64,000 bases of DNA from Rubrivivax sp. (GTDB lineage: Bacteria > Pseudomonadota > Gammaproteobacteria > Burkholderiales > Burkholderiaceae_C). Positions 27,952 through 36,350 of the stretch are shown piece after piece (the stretch's first letter is position 1; each line of letters starts with the position of its first letter). The translations under genes were made by a program, and so were the position numbers. The notes beneath the pieces were generated by a model. The model did no database searches, was not told where the DNA came from, and worked only from the letters and a program-made list of their open reading frames with translations. The stretch spans positions 45,733-109,732 of the forward strand of contig JAHCKS010000006.1 of NCBI GenBank assembly GCA_026125665.1, given 5' to 3'.

Positions 27952-30537
27952 ATGGCCACTGCCGAATCCGCTGCACCGTCGCCGCCCGACGTCGACGTCA
28001 AGCAGCTCGCCGCCGACACGGACACGGGCGGGCGCAGCCCCGGCCCGCTCGTCGCCAAGCTCATCCTCGGCGTGTGCCTGGCCTGGAGCCTGTTCCAGTT
28101 GTGGATCGCCTCGCCGCTGCCGTTCACGCTGGGCATCGGCGTGTTCAACGACACGCAGTCGCGCGCGCTGCACCTGGCCTTCGCCGTCTTCCTCGCCTAC
28201 ATGGCCTACCCGGCCATGAAACGTTCGCCGCGTGCCTACGTGCCGGTGCAGGACTGGGTGTTCGCGCTCGTGGGCGCCTTCTGCGCCGCCTACCTCTTCC
28301 TCTTCTACCGCGAGCTGGCGACGCGGCCGGGCCAGCCCACGGACTTCGACCTCGTCGTCGCCGTCACCGGCCTCGTGCTGCTGCTCGAGGCGACGCGGCG
28401 CGCGCTCGGCCTGCCGATGGTCATCGTCGCGGTGGCCTTCCTCGTCTACACCTTCGGCGGGCCGTACATGCCCGAGCTCATCGCGCACAAGGGCGCGTCG
28501 CTGTCGCGCGCGATGTCGCACCAGTGGCTCACCACCGAAGGCGTGTTCGGCGTGGCGCTCGGTGTCTCGAGCGGCTTCATCTTCCTGTTCGTGCTCTTCG
28601 GCTCGCTGCTCGACCGTGCGGGCGCCGGCAACTACTTCATCAAGAGCGCCTTCGCGCTGCTCGGCCACATGCGCGGCGGGCCGGCGAAGGCGGCGGTGGT
28701 CTCGTCGGCGGCCACCGGCATCATCAGCGGCTCGTCGATCGCCAACGTCGTCACCACCGGCACCTTCACGATCCCGCTGATGAAGCGCGTGGGCTACCGG
28801 CCCGACCAGGCCGGCGCCGTGGAGGTGTCGAGCTCGGTCAACGGCCAGATCATGCCGCCGGTGATGGGCGCCGCCGCCTTCCTGATGGTCGAGTACGTCG
28901 GCATCCCGTACGTGCAGGTGATGAAGCACGCGTTCCTGCCGGCGATCATCTCCTACATCGCACTCGTCTACATCGTGCACCTCGAGGCGGTGAAGGCCGG
29001 CCTCGAGGGCCTGCCGCGGCGCGGCAGCGCCACGCCGTTGCAGCGGCTGCTGAACTTCGCCACCACGGTGGCCGGGCTGCTCGTGCTTGCCGGCATCGTC
29101 TACTACGGCATCGGCTGGATCAAGGACGTGCTCGGCGGCGCCGCCTTCGTCGCCATCATGCTGCTGCTGCTGGCGGCCTACGTCGGCCTGATGTGGGTGG
29201 GCTCGCACCAGCCGCCGCTGACGATGGACGACCCGAACGCGCCGGTGTTCGAGCTGCCCGAGACCGGGCCGACGCTGAAGAGCGGCCTGCACTACCTGCT
29301 GAGCGTCGTCGTGCTGATCTGGTGCCTGATGGTCGAGCAGATGTCGCCGGCGCTGTCGGCGTTCTGGGCGACCCTGTTCATGATCTTCGTCATGCTCACG
29401 CAACGGCCGATCACCGTGCTGCTGCGCGGCGAAGGCAGGTCAGACGGCATTGGCGCAGCGGCGCTGGCCGGCTTCAAGGATCTCGTGGCCGGTCTCGAGG
29501 CCGGCGCGCGCAACATGATCGGCATCGGCGTGGCCACCGCGGCCGCCGGCATCATCGTGGGCACCGTCTCGCTCACCGGCATCGGCCTGGTGATGACCGA
29601 GGTCGTCGAGCTGCTCTCCGGCGGCAACCTGATGCTGATGCTGGTGCTGGTGGCCGTGATCAGCCTCATCCTCGGCATGGGCCTGCCGACGACGGCCAAC
29701 TACATCGTCGTCTCGACGCTGATGGCGCCGGTGGTGGTGGAGCTCGGCGCGCAGAGCGGCCTGCTGGTGCCGCTGATCGCCGTGCACCTGTTCGTCTTCT
29801 ACTTCGGGCTGATGGCCGACGTCACTCCGCCCGTCGGGCTGGCGTCCTTTGCCGCCGCGGCGATCGCGCGCACCGACCCGATCAAGACCGGCATCACCGC
29901 CTTCGCCTACAGCATGCGCACGGCGATCCTGCCGTTCCTCTTCATCTTCAACACGCAGCTGCTGATGATCGGCCTCACCGGCCCGCTGCACCTGCTGCTC
30001 ACGATCGCCAGTGCCGTCGTCGCGATGCTCGTCTTCGCCGCGGCGACGCAGGGTTACTTCCTGGTGCGCTCGCGCTGGTTCGAGACGGTGGCACTGCTGC
30101 TGGTGACCTTCACGCTCTTCCGCCCCGGGTTCTGGTGGGACATGGTCTATCCGCCGTACGAGGAGGCGCCGGCCAGCGAGCTGATGAAGCTCGTGGAGGC
30201 GGCCAAGCCCGGCGAGCGCAAGCGCATCTGGGTCGAGGGTCAGACGCTGGACGGCAAGGACATCAAGAAGGGCGTGCTGCTGCCGCTGGGCGAACCGGGT
30301 CCGGCGCGCGAGCGCTTGCGGCGCATTGGCCTGACGGTCGTCACGCTGGCCGGCGAGGTGCAGGTGGCGCAGGTGCAGTTCGGCTCGCAGGCGCAGAAGC
30401 TCGGGCTCGAGCAGGGCCTGAAGGTCACGAGCATCGAGCTGCCCGCCGAGCGCCCGGCCAAGGAGTGGATGTTCGTGCCGGCTCTGCTGTTGCTGGCGGT
30501 GGTGTGGGTGCTGCAGAGGAGGCGGCTGCCGCGCTGA
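27952..30537 (+). CDS. TRAP transporter fused permease (DctQM, 4TM/12TM fusion) with DUF3394 tail
   Basis: An 861-residue inner-membrane protein. The first part (about 25-180) is the small DctQ-like unit; the rest is the DctM core with the conserved VVSSAATGIISGSSIANVVTTGTFTIPLMK and SLILGMGLPTTANYIVVSTLMAP repeats and GLMADVTPPVGLASFAAAAIAR. The final 150 or so residues are a soluble DUF3394-like domain (VTLAGEVQVAQVQFGSQAQKLGLEQG) followed by one last membrane helix. A GGAGGG site precedes ATG 27952. Works with the TAXI binding protein for ion-driven acid uptake. Confidence 0.95.
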   Translation: MATAESAAPSPPDVDVKQLAADTDTGGRSPGPLVAKLILGVCLAWSLFQLWIASPLPFTLGIGVFNDTQSRALHLAFAVFLAYMAYPAMKRSPRAYVPVQDWVFALVGAFCAAYLFLFYRELATRPGQPTDFDLVVAVTGLVLLLEATRRALGLPMVIVAVAFLVYTFGGPYMPELIAHKGASLSRAMSHQWLTTEGVFGVALGVSSGFIFLFVLFGSLLDRAGAGNYFIKSAFALLGHMRGGPAKAAVVSSAATGIISGSSIANVVTTGTFTIPLMKRVGYRPDQAGAVEVSSSVNGQIMPPVMGAAAFLMVEYVGIPYVQVMKHAFLPAIISYIALVYIVHLEAVKAGLEGLPRRGSATPLQRLLNFATTVAGLLVLAGIVYYGIGWIKDVLGGAAFVAIMLLLLAAYVGLMWVGSHQPPLTMDDPNAPVFELPETGPTLKSGLHYLLSVVVLIWCLMVEQMSPALSAFWATLFMIFVMLTQRPITVLLRGEGRSDGIGAAALAGFKDLVAGLEAGARNMIGIGVATAAAGIIVGTVSLTGIGLVMTEVVELLSGGNLMLMLVLVAVISLILGMGLPTTANYIVVSTLMAPVVVELGAQSGLLVPLIAVHLFVFYFGLMADVTPPVGLASFAAAAIARTDPIKTGITAFAYSMRTAILPFLFIFNTQLLMIGLTGPLHLLLTIASAVVAMLVFAAATQGYFLVRSRWFETVALLLVTFTLFRPGFWWDMVYPPYEEAPASELMKLVEAAKPGERKRIWVEGQTLDGKDIKKGVLLPLGEPGPARERLRRIGLTVVTLAGEVQVAQVQFGSQAQKLGLEQGLKVTSIELPAERPAKEWMFVPALLLLAVVWVLQRRRLPR

Positions 30538-30579
30538 GGGTGCGGCGCGCGCTCGAGAAGACGGAGATCGCAGGCCACC

Positions 30580-31245
30580 ATGCCCCGCATCGCCCTCATC
30601 CACGCGCTGGCGCACTCGCCGGCGCCGATCAACGCCGCGCTGGCGGCCGACTGGCCCGAGGCCGAGCGCATGAACCTGCTCGACGACAGCCTGTCGGCCG
30701 ACCTGGCGAAGGCCGGCGCGATCGACGCGGCGATGACGGCACGCTTCGTCGCGCTGGCCGACTACGCGGTGGGCACCGGTGCCCACGCCATCCTCTTCAC
30801 CTGCTCGGCCTTCGGGCCGTGCATCGACGAGGTGAAGCGCCGTCACGCCGCGCTGCCCGTGCTCAAGCCGAACGAGGCGATGATCGACGAGGCGGTGGCG
30901 CTCGCGGCCGCTGCCGGCGGTGGCCCGATCGGGCTCGTGGCGAGCTTCGCCCCGACGCTGGCGTCGATGCCGCCGGAGTTCCCGCCCGGGGTGGCGCTGC
31001 GCACCGCACTGGCCGCCGGGGCCATGCAGGCGCTGGACCGCGGCGATGGGCCGGCGCACGATGCTGCCGTCGTCCTGGCCGCACGCACGTTGGCGGCGCA
31101 GGGCTGCGCCGTCATCGCGCTGGCGCAGTTCAGCATGGCGCGTGCCCGTGCCGAGGTGGCGCAGCAAGTGGCGTGCCCGGTGCTGAGCACGCCCGAGTCG
31201 GCCGTGCGGCGGCTGCGCCGGCAGCTCGCAGGGCTCACGACCTGA
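30580..31245 (+). CDS. Aspartate/glutamate racemase family protein
   Basis: A 221-residue protein of the Asp/Glu/hydantoin racemase superfamily. Two candidate cysteines sit where the catalytic pair is expected: TCSAFGP (about residue 72) and, less clearly, AQGCAVIALAQFSMA (about 186). It is 42 bp after the TAXI-TRAP permease and likely in the same operon, so it may act on the transported acid, as a racemase or maleate-isomerase/decarboxylase-like enzyme. The substrate cannot be named from sequence. The following 273-bp gap (31246-31518) shows no gene, only GC-rich sequence and a short AT-richer patch near 31410-31440 that could hold the promoter of the next operon. Confidence 0.8.
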   Translation: MPRIALIHALAHSPAPINAALAADWPEAERMNLLDDSLSADLAKAGAIDAAMTARFVALADYAVGTGAHAILFTCSAFGPCIDEVKRRHAALPVLKPNEAMIDEAVALAAAAGGGPIGLVASFAPTLASMPPEFPPGVALRTALAAGAMQALDRGDGPAHDAAVVLAARTLAAQGCAVIALAQFSMARARAEVAQQVACPVLSTPESAVRRLRRQLAGLTT

Positions 31246-31518
31246 CGCCGCAGGCACCGTCTGCGTCGGCGCGGGCGTTCCCGGGTCGCCTGGTCGTGCT
31301 CGAGCGCCACCTCGTGCCCCGGCTCGCGTCGCCGGCAAGCGCCGGAACGTCGCGCCGGTCAAGGTCTCGGGGTCGATGGCACCGGGCGCGAGGCGGGCGA
31401 GCCCGGGGCCGACCATTACGCAGTTCCCGTTAAGCACAAACCCCCTTGGCCGCGGCCGGCGCCCCGGCCGATCATGCCCGCACCGGCGGGCCGCAATGCA
31501 GCGGGCTGCCGAACCCCG

Positions 31519-32295
31519 ATGGCAGGCGACTTCATCCTCGAGACGCGTGGTCTGGTCAAGGAGTTCAAGGGCTTCGTGGCCGTGGACGGCGTCGACCTGC
31601 GCGTGAAGCGCGGCCGGATCCATGCGCTGATCGGCCCCAACGGCGCCGGCAAGACCACCTGCTTCAACCTGCTGACGAAGTTCCTCGTGCCCACGCGCGG
31701 CCAGATCCTCTTCGAGGGCGAGGACATCACGAAGGAGAAGCCGGCGCAGATCGCGCGGCGCGGCGTCATCCGCAGCTTCCAGATCTCGGCCACGTTCCCG
31801 CACCTGACGGTGCTGGAGAACGTGCGCATCGCGCTGCAGCGCACGCTGGGCACCGCGTTCCACTTCTGGAAGTCCGAGCGCTCGCTGCAGCAGCTGCACG
31901 GCCGCGCGCTCGAGCTGCTCGCCACCGTGGGCCTGGTGGACGTCGCCGGCCACGTGACGGTGGAGCTGCCCTACGGCCGCAAGCGCGCGCTCGAGATCGC
32001 CACGACGCTGGCGATGGACCCCAAGCTGATGCTGCTGGACGAGCCGACGCAGGGCATGGGCCACGAGGACGTCGAGCTGGTGACGCAGCTGATCAAGCGC
32101 GTGGCCGCCAACCGCACCGTGCTGATGGTCGAGCACAACATGAACGTCGTCGCGAGCATCGCCGACACCATCACCGTGCTGGCGCGCGGCGCCGTCATCG
32201 CCGAGGGGCCGTACGCGCAGGTGTCGAAGAACCCGCAGGTGCTGCAGGCCTACATGGGCAGCGAGGACGTCGAGCTGCAGGGCGCGCACGCCTGA
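31519..32295 (+). CDS. Branched-chain amino acid/carboxylate-type ABC transporter ATP-binding protein (LivG-like)
   Basis: A 258-residue ATPase. Walker A is GPNGAGKT, the Q-loop lies in IRSFQISATFPHLTVLENV, Walker B is LMLLDEPTQGMG and the H-loop is in VLMVEHNMNVVASI. The signature is atypical: VELPYGRKRALEIA where LSYGxQRxLEIA is usual. I start at ATG 31519 (MAGDFILETRGLVKEF) because the 15 residues before it look non-coding. First gene of livG-livF-binding protein-livH-livM plus an acyl-CoA ligase, so the imported substrate is probably a carboxylic acid. Confidence 0.93.
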   Translation: MAGDFILETRGLVKEFKGFVAVDGVDLRVKRGRIHALIGPNGAGKTTCFNLLTKFLVPTRGQILFEGEDITKEKPAQIARRGVIRSFQISATFPHLTVLENVRIALQRTLGTAFHFWKSERSLQQLHGRALELLATVGLVDVAGHVTVELPYGRKRALEIATTLAMDPKLMLLDEPTQGMGHEDVELVTQLIKRVAANRTVLMVEHNMNVVASIADTITVLARGAVIAEGPYAQVSKNPQVLQAYMGSEDVELQGAHA

Positions 32296-32313
32296 GCGGC
32301 CGAAGAAGACGCC

Positions 32314-33024
32314 ATGGACGAGGGCACCGAGCTGCTGCGCCTGACCGACGTGCACGCCTGGTACGGCGAGTCGCACATCCTGCACGGCATCGACCTCACG
32401 GTGAACCGCGGCGAGGTCGTCACGCTGCTCGGCCGCAACGGCGCCGGCCGCACGACGACGCTGAAGGCCATCCTCGGGCTCGTCGGCCGGCGCAGCGGCT
32501 CGATCATGATCAACGGCACCGAGGCCGTGCACCTGCCGCCGCACCGCATCGCGCACCTGGGCCTGGGCTACTGCCCCGAGGAACGTGGCATCTTCGCCAG
32601 CCTCAGCTGCGAGGAGAACCTGCTGCTGCCGCCGCCGGTGGCCTCGGGCGGCATGAGCGTCGAAGAGATCTACGCGATGTTCCCGAACCTGCGCGAGCGC
32701 CGCACCAGCCCCGGCGGGCGGCTGTCGGGCGGCGAGCAGCAGATGTTGTCGGTGGCGCGCATCCTGCGCACCGGCGCGCGGCTGCTGCTGCTGGACGAGA
32801 TCAGCGAAGGGCTGGCGCCGGTGATCGTGCAGGCGCTGGGGCGCGCCATCCGCACGCTGCGCGCCAAGGGGCTGACGATCGTCATGGTGGAGCAGAACTT
32901 CCGCTTCGCGGCGCCGCTGGCGGACCGCTTCTACGTCATCGAGCACGGGCGCGTCATCGAGCACTTCGCCGCCGGCGAGCTCCAGGCGCGGCGCGACATG
33001 CTGCACGAGGTGCTCGGCGTATGA
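32314..33024 (+). CDS. ABC transporter ATP-binding protein (LivF-like), Walker A Lys replaced by Arg
   Basis: A 236-residue ATPase pairing with the preceding LivG-like subunit. The fold is clear: GRNGAGRT at 40-47, Q-loop region LGYCPEERGIFASLS, signature LSGGEQQM and Walker B LLLLDEISEGLAP, H-loop region replaced by IVMVEQNFRFA (Gln where His is usual, normal for LivF). The Walker A lysine is Arg46, which should weaken ATP hydrolysis at one of the two composite sites; the partner keeps its lysine. It starts 18 bp after livG. Confidence 0.92.
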   Translation: MDEGTELLRLTDVHAWYGESHILHGIDLTVNRGEVVTLLGRNGAGRTTTLKAILGLVGRRSGSIMINGTEAVHLPPHRIAHLGLGYCPEERGIFASLSCEENLLLPPPVASGGMSVEEIYAMFPNLRERRTSPGGRLSGGEQQMLSVARILRTGARLLLLDEISEGLAPVIVQALGRAIRTLRAKGLTIVMVEQNFRFAAPLADRFYVIEHGRVIEHFAAGELQARRDMLHEVLGV

Positions 33025-33097
33025 ACCGCATCGGGGACCGGCCGCACGGGGCGGCGGGCCGGGGTGGGTGATCTTCAATCCTTCAAGGAGCCAAACG

Positions 33098-34309
33098 ATG
33101 AAACGCAAACTGCTGTCCACGCTGGTGGGCCTGGCGATGCTCGGCGCGGGTGCCGCGCAGGCGCAGATCTCCGACGGCGTCATCAAGATCGGCGTGCTGA
33201 ACGACATGTCCGGCCTGTACGCCGACCTCACCGGCCCGGGTTCGGTGGTCGCCGCGCGCCTGGCGGTGGAGGACTTCGGCGCCGCGGCCAAGGGCCTGAA
33301 GGTCGAGATCGTCGGCGCCGACCACCAGAACAAGCCCGACGTCGGCTCGACGATCGCGCGCACCTGGTACGACGTGGACAAGGTCGACGTCATCGTCGAC
33401 GTGCCGACGAGCTCGGTGGCGCTGGCGGTGAACCAGATCACGCGCGAGAAGGGCAAGGCCTTCCTCGTCAGCGGTGCGGCCACCTCCGACCTCACCGGCA
33501 AGGCCTGCAGCCCGAACACGATCCACTGGACCTACGACACCTGGATGCTGGCCAACGGCACCGGCAGCGCCATCGTCAAGACCGGCGGCGACAGCTGGTT
33601 CTTCCTCACCGCCGACTACGCCTTCGGCCACGCACTGGAGCGCGACACCGAGGCGGTGGTGCTGAAGAACGGCGGCAAGGTGCTGGGCAAGGTGCGGCAT
33701 CCGTTCCCGGGCACCGACTTCAGCTCGTTCCTGCTGCAGGCGCAGAGCTCGAAGGCCAAGATCATCGGCCTGGCCAACGCCGGCGGCGACACCATCAACA
33801 GCATCAAGCAGGCGGCCGAGTTCGGCATCGTGCGCGGCGGCCAGAACCTGGCCGGGCTGCTCGTCTTCCTCACCGACGTGAAGGCGCTCGGCCTGCCCAC
33901 CGCTCAGGGCCTGATCTTCACCGAGACCTTCTACTGGGACCGCGACGACGCCAGCCGCGCCTTCGCCAGGCGCTTCGCGGCGCAGGCGCCGCGCGGCAAC
34001 CACCCGACGATGATCCACGCGGGTGTCTACTCCGCGGTGCTGCACTACCTGAAGGCCGTGGAGGCGATCAAGAGCGACGACGGCACGAAGGTCATCGCGC
34101 AGATGAAGAAGACGCCCACCGACGACTCGCTCTTCGGCAAGGGCTCGATCCGCGCCGACGGCCGCAAGCTGCACCCGGCCTACCTGGTGGAGGTGAAGAA
34201 GCCGGCCGAGTCGAAGGGCCCGTGGGACCTGTACAAGATCCGCGCCACCATTCCCGCCGACCAGGCTTTCCGCCCGATGTCCGAGGGCGATTGCCCGCTC
34301 GTGAAGTGA
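33098..34309 (+). CDS. ABC transporter substrate-binding protein (LivJ/LivK-like, Peripla_BP_6)
   Basis: A 403-residue periplasmic binding protein with a signal peptide (MKRKLLSTLVGLAMLGAGAAQAQ) and an AAGGAG site before ATG 33098. The mature part opens ISDGVIKIGVLNDMSGLYADLTGPG and has VPTSSVALAVNQITREKGKAFLVSGAATSDLTG, WFFLTADYAFGH and GLIFTETFYWDRD, typical of Liv-type proteins in Burkholderiales that bind aromatic or other carboxylates and not only amino acids. The ligand is not known. A 13-bp-stem hairpin follows the stop. Confidence 0.94.
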   Translation: MKRKLLSTLVGLAMLGAGAAQAQISDGVIKIGVLNDMSGLYADLTGPGSVVAARLAVEDFGAAAKGLKVEIVGADHQNKPDVGSTIARTWYDVDKVDVIVDVPTSSVALAVNQITREKGKAFLVSGAATSDLTGKACSPNTIHWTYDTWMLANGTGSAIVKTGGDSWFFLTADYAFGHALERDTEAVVLKNGGKVLGKVRHPFPGTDFSSFLLQAQSSKAKIIGLANAGGDTINSIKQAAEFGIVRGGQNLAGLLVFLTDVKALGLPTAQGLIFTETFYWDRDDASRAFARRFAAQAPRGNHPTMIHAGVYSAVLHYLKAVEAIKSDDGTKVIAQMKKTPTDDSLFGKGSIRADGRKLHPAYLVEVKKPAESKGPWDLYKIRATIPADQAFRPMSEGDCPLVK

Positions 34310-34329
34310 GGCGCTGACGAGAAGCCGGC

Positions 34330-34358
34330 CGGGCCGGGCGGCGCTGCCGCCCGGCCCG
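34330..34358 (+). terminator. Strong intercistronic hairpin after the substrate-binding protein gene
   Basis: A perfect 13-bp stem (CGGGCCGGGCGGC paired with its complement) and a 3-nt loop GCT, 20 bp after the stop codon. No T run follows; a heptad repeat comes next and then livH. Likely stabilises the binding-protein message or partly terminates, as seen for the TAXI gene at 27895. Confidence 0.6.
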
Positions 34359-34364
34359 TTCGAG

Positions 34365-34406
34365 CTTCAGCCTTCAGCCCGAGACTTTCAGCTTTCAGCC
34401 TTCAGC
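34365..34406 (+). repeat. Six-unit heptanucleotide tandem repeat (YTTCAGC)
   Basis: Six consecutive 7-bp units in perfect register: CTTCAGC, CTTCAGC, CCGAGAC (divergent), TTTCAGC, TTTCAGC, CTTCAGC. The tract lies between the strong hairpin and the livH start at 34429 and is clearly less GC-rich than its surroundings. It may be a simple sequence expansion that alters spacing before livH. No ribosome site is evident between it and the livH ATG. Confidence 0.75.
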
Positions 34407-34428
34407 CTGCCCAAGCCCGCTGCACCCG

Positions 34429-35313
34429 ATGGACATCCTCGGCGTTCCTTCGCAGGCCCTGTTCGGCCAGTTGCTGATCGGCCTCATCAACGGCTCGTTC
34501 TACGCGCTGCTGTCGCTCGGCCTGGCGGTCATCTTCGGCCTGCTGAACATCATCAACTTCACGCACGGCGCGCAGTACATGATGGGCGCCTTCGTCGCCT
34601 ACCTGCTGCTGAACAAGCTGGGTGTCGGCTACTGGTGGGCGCTGCTCGTCGCGCCGCTCGTCGTCGGCGCCACGGGCGTCGTCATCGAGCGCCTGATGCT
34701 GGCGCGGCTGTACAAGCTCGACCACCTGTACGGGCTGCTGCTGACCTTCGGGCTGGCGCTCGTCATCCAGGGTCTGTTCCGGCACGAATACGGCTCGTCG
34801 GGCCAGCCCTATGCCATCCCGGAGCAGCTGCAAGGCGGTCGGAACCTGGGCTTCATGTTCCTGCCCAACTACCGCGCCTGGATCATCGGCGCCTCGCTCG
34901 TCGTGTGCCTGGGCACCTGGTACGTCATCGAGCGCACGCGGCTGGGCGCCTACCTGCGCGCCGCCACCGAGAACCCGCAGCTGGTGCAGGCCTTCGGCAT
35001 CAACGTGCCGCGCATGGTGACGCTGACCTACGGCTTCGGCGTCGCGCTGGCGGCGCTGGCCGGCGTGATGGCCGCGCCCGTGTACCAGGTGAGCCCGCAG
35101 ATGGGTGGCGACCTGATCATCGTCGTGTTCGCCGTCGTCGTCATCGGCGGCATGGGCTCGATCCTCGGCGCCGTGGTCACCGGCTTCGGGCTCGGGCTGA
35201 TCGAGGGGCTGACGAAGGTCTTCTACCCCGAGGCGTCGAGCACGGTCATCTTCATCATCATGGCCATCGTGCTGCTGCTGCGGCCGGCGGGCCTGTTCGG
35301 CACCCAGAAGTGA
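34429..35313 (+). CDS. Branched-chain-type ABC transporter permease (LivH-like)
   Basis: A 294-residue inner-membrane permease with about eight predicted helices. It opens LFGQLLIGLINGSFYALLSLGLAVIFGLLNIINFTHGAQYM, the classic LivH start, and has the coupling loop ATENPQLVQAFGINVPRMVTLTYGFG and GGMGSILGAVVTGFGLGLIEGL. It precedes livM by eight bases. Confidence 0.95.
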   Translation: MDILGVPSQALFGQLLIGLINGSFYALLSLGLAVIFGLLNIINFTHGAQYMMGAFVAYLLLNKLGVGYWWALLVAPLVVGATGVVIERLMLARLYKLDHLYGLLLTFGLALVIQGLFRHEYGSSGQPYAIPEQLQGGRNLGFMFLPNYRAWIIGASLVVCLGTWYVIERTRLGAYLRAATENPQLVQAFGINVPRMVTLTYGFGVALAALAGVMAAPVYQVSPQMGGDLIIVVFAVVVIGGMGSILGAVVTGFGLGLIEGLTKVFYPEASSTVIFIIMAIVLLLRPAGLFGTQK

Positions 35314-35321
35314 GGCGCGCG

Positions 35322-36311
35322 ATGAGCAGCGTTCCTTCCGCCCTCGCGCCGGCCGCTGCCGCGGCCGGCCCGGCGGGCGCGGCTTCCGAGCGGCGCACGC
35401 ATCTGATCGTCTTCGTGGTCATGGCGGTGCTGCTGCTGCTCGCGCCCACCGTCGTGTACCCGATCTTCATGATGAAGGTGATGTGCTTCGCGCTGTTCGC
35501 GTGTGCCTTCAACCTGCTGATCGGCTTCGGCGGCCTGCTGTCGTTCGGCCACGCGATGTTCCTCGGCTCGGCGAGCTACGCGTCGGCGCACGCGGCCAAG
35601 GTGTGGGGCTTCACGCCGGAGCTGGCGATCCTCTTCGGCACCGCCTGCGCCGCGGTGCTCGGCTGGCTCGCGGGTCTGCTCGCCATTCGCCGCCAGGGCA
35701 TCTACTTCGCGATGATCACGCTGGCGCTGGCGCAGATGGTCTTCTTCTTCAGCCTGCAGGCCAAGTTCACCGGCGGCGAGGACGGTATCCAGGCCGTGCC
35801 GCGCGGGCACCTGTTCGGCCTCTTCAGCCTGGCCGACCCGCTGGCGATGTACGCCGTCGTGCTCGTCGTCTTCCTCGGCGGCTTCGCCTTCATCTACCGC
35901 GTCATCCATTCGCCGTTCGGCCAGGTGCTGAAGGCCATCCGCGAGAACGAGCAGCGCGCGATCTCGCTCGGCTACGAGACCGACCGCTTCAAGCTCGTCG
36001 CCTTCGTGCTTTCGTCGACGCTGGCGGGGCTGGCCGGTGCGACGAAGGCGCTGGTGTTCCAGCTCGCCTCGCTGACCGACGTGCACTGGACGATGTCGGG
36101 CGAGGTGGTGCTGATGACGCTGGTGGGCGGCATGGGCACCGTCTTCGGGCCGGTGGTCGGCGCGGCGGTGATCGTCACGATGCAGAACTACCTGGCGCAG
36201 CTGGGCGCCTGGGTGACGATCGTGCAGGGCGTCATCTTCGTCATCTGCGTGCTGGCGTTCCGCCGCGGCATCGTCGGCGAGCTGGGCGCGTGGCTGAGGA
36301 AATCGCTGTAG
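35322..36311 (+). CDS. Branched-chain-type ABC transporter permease (LivM-like)
   Basis: A 329-residue inner-membrane permease. After a short Ala-rich cytoplasmic leader it has helices with FNLLIGFGGLLSFGHAMFLGSASY, IRRQGIYFAMITLALAQMVFF and the EAA-like coupling loop KAIRENEQRAISLGYETDRFK, ending GGMGTVFGPVVGAAVIVTMQNYLA. It completes the transporter. The acyl-CoA ligase starts 39 bp later on the same strand. Confidence 0.95.
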   Translation: MSSVPSALAPAAAAAGPAGAASERRTHLIVFVVMAVLLLLAPTVVYPIFMMKVMCFALFACAFNLLIGFGGLLSFGHAMFLGSASYASAHAAKVWGFTPELAILFGTACAAVLGWLAGLLAIRRQGIYFAMITLALAQMVFFFSLQAKFTGGEDGIQAVPRGHLFGLFSLADPLAMYAVVLVVFLGGFAFIYRVIHSPFGQVLKAIRENEQRAISLGYETDRFKLVAFVLSSTLAGLAGATKALVFQLASLTDVHWTMSGEVVLMTLVGGMGTVFGPVVGAAVIVTMQNYLAQLGAWVTIVQGVIFVICVLAFRRGIVGELGAWLRKSL

Positions 36312-36350
36312 CCGGCCGCCGCACGCCGCCGGCGTTGGAGGGGCACGTCG

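Noticed and set aside
31405-31440. TTAACGG and GTAATGG on the minus strand before the LivG-like gene as a SARP-type site
   Set aside because: The spacing is 13 bp, the second core differs, and the orientation points away from the gene.
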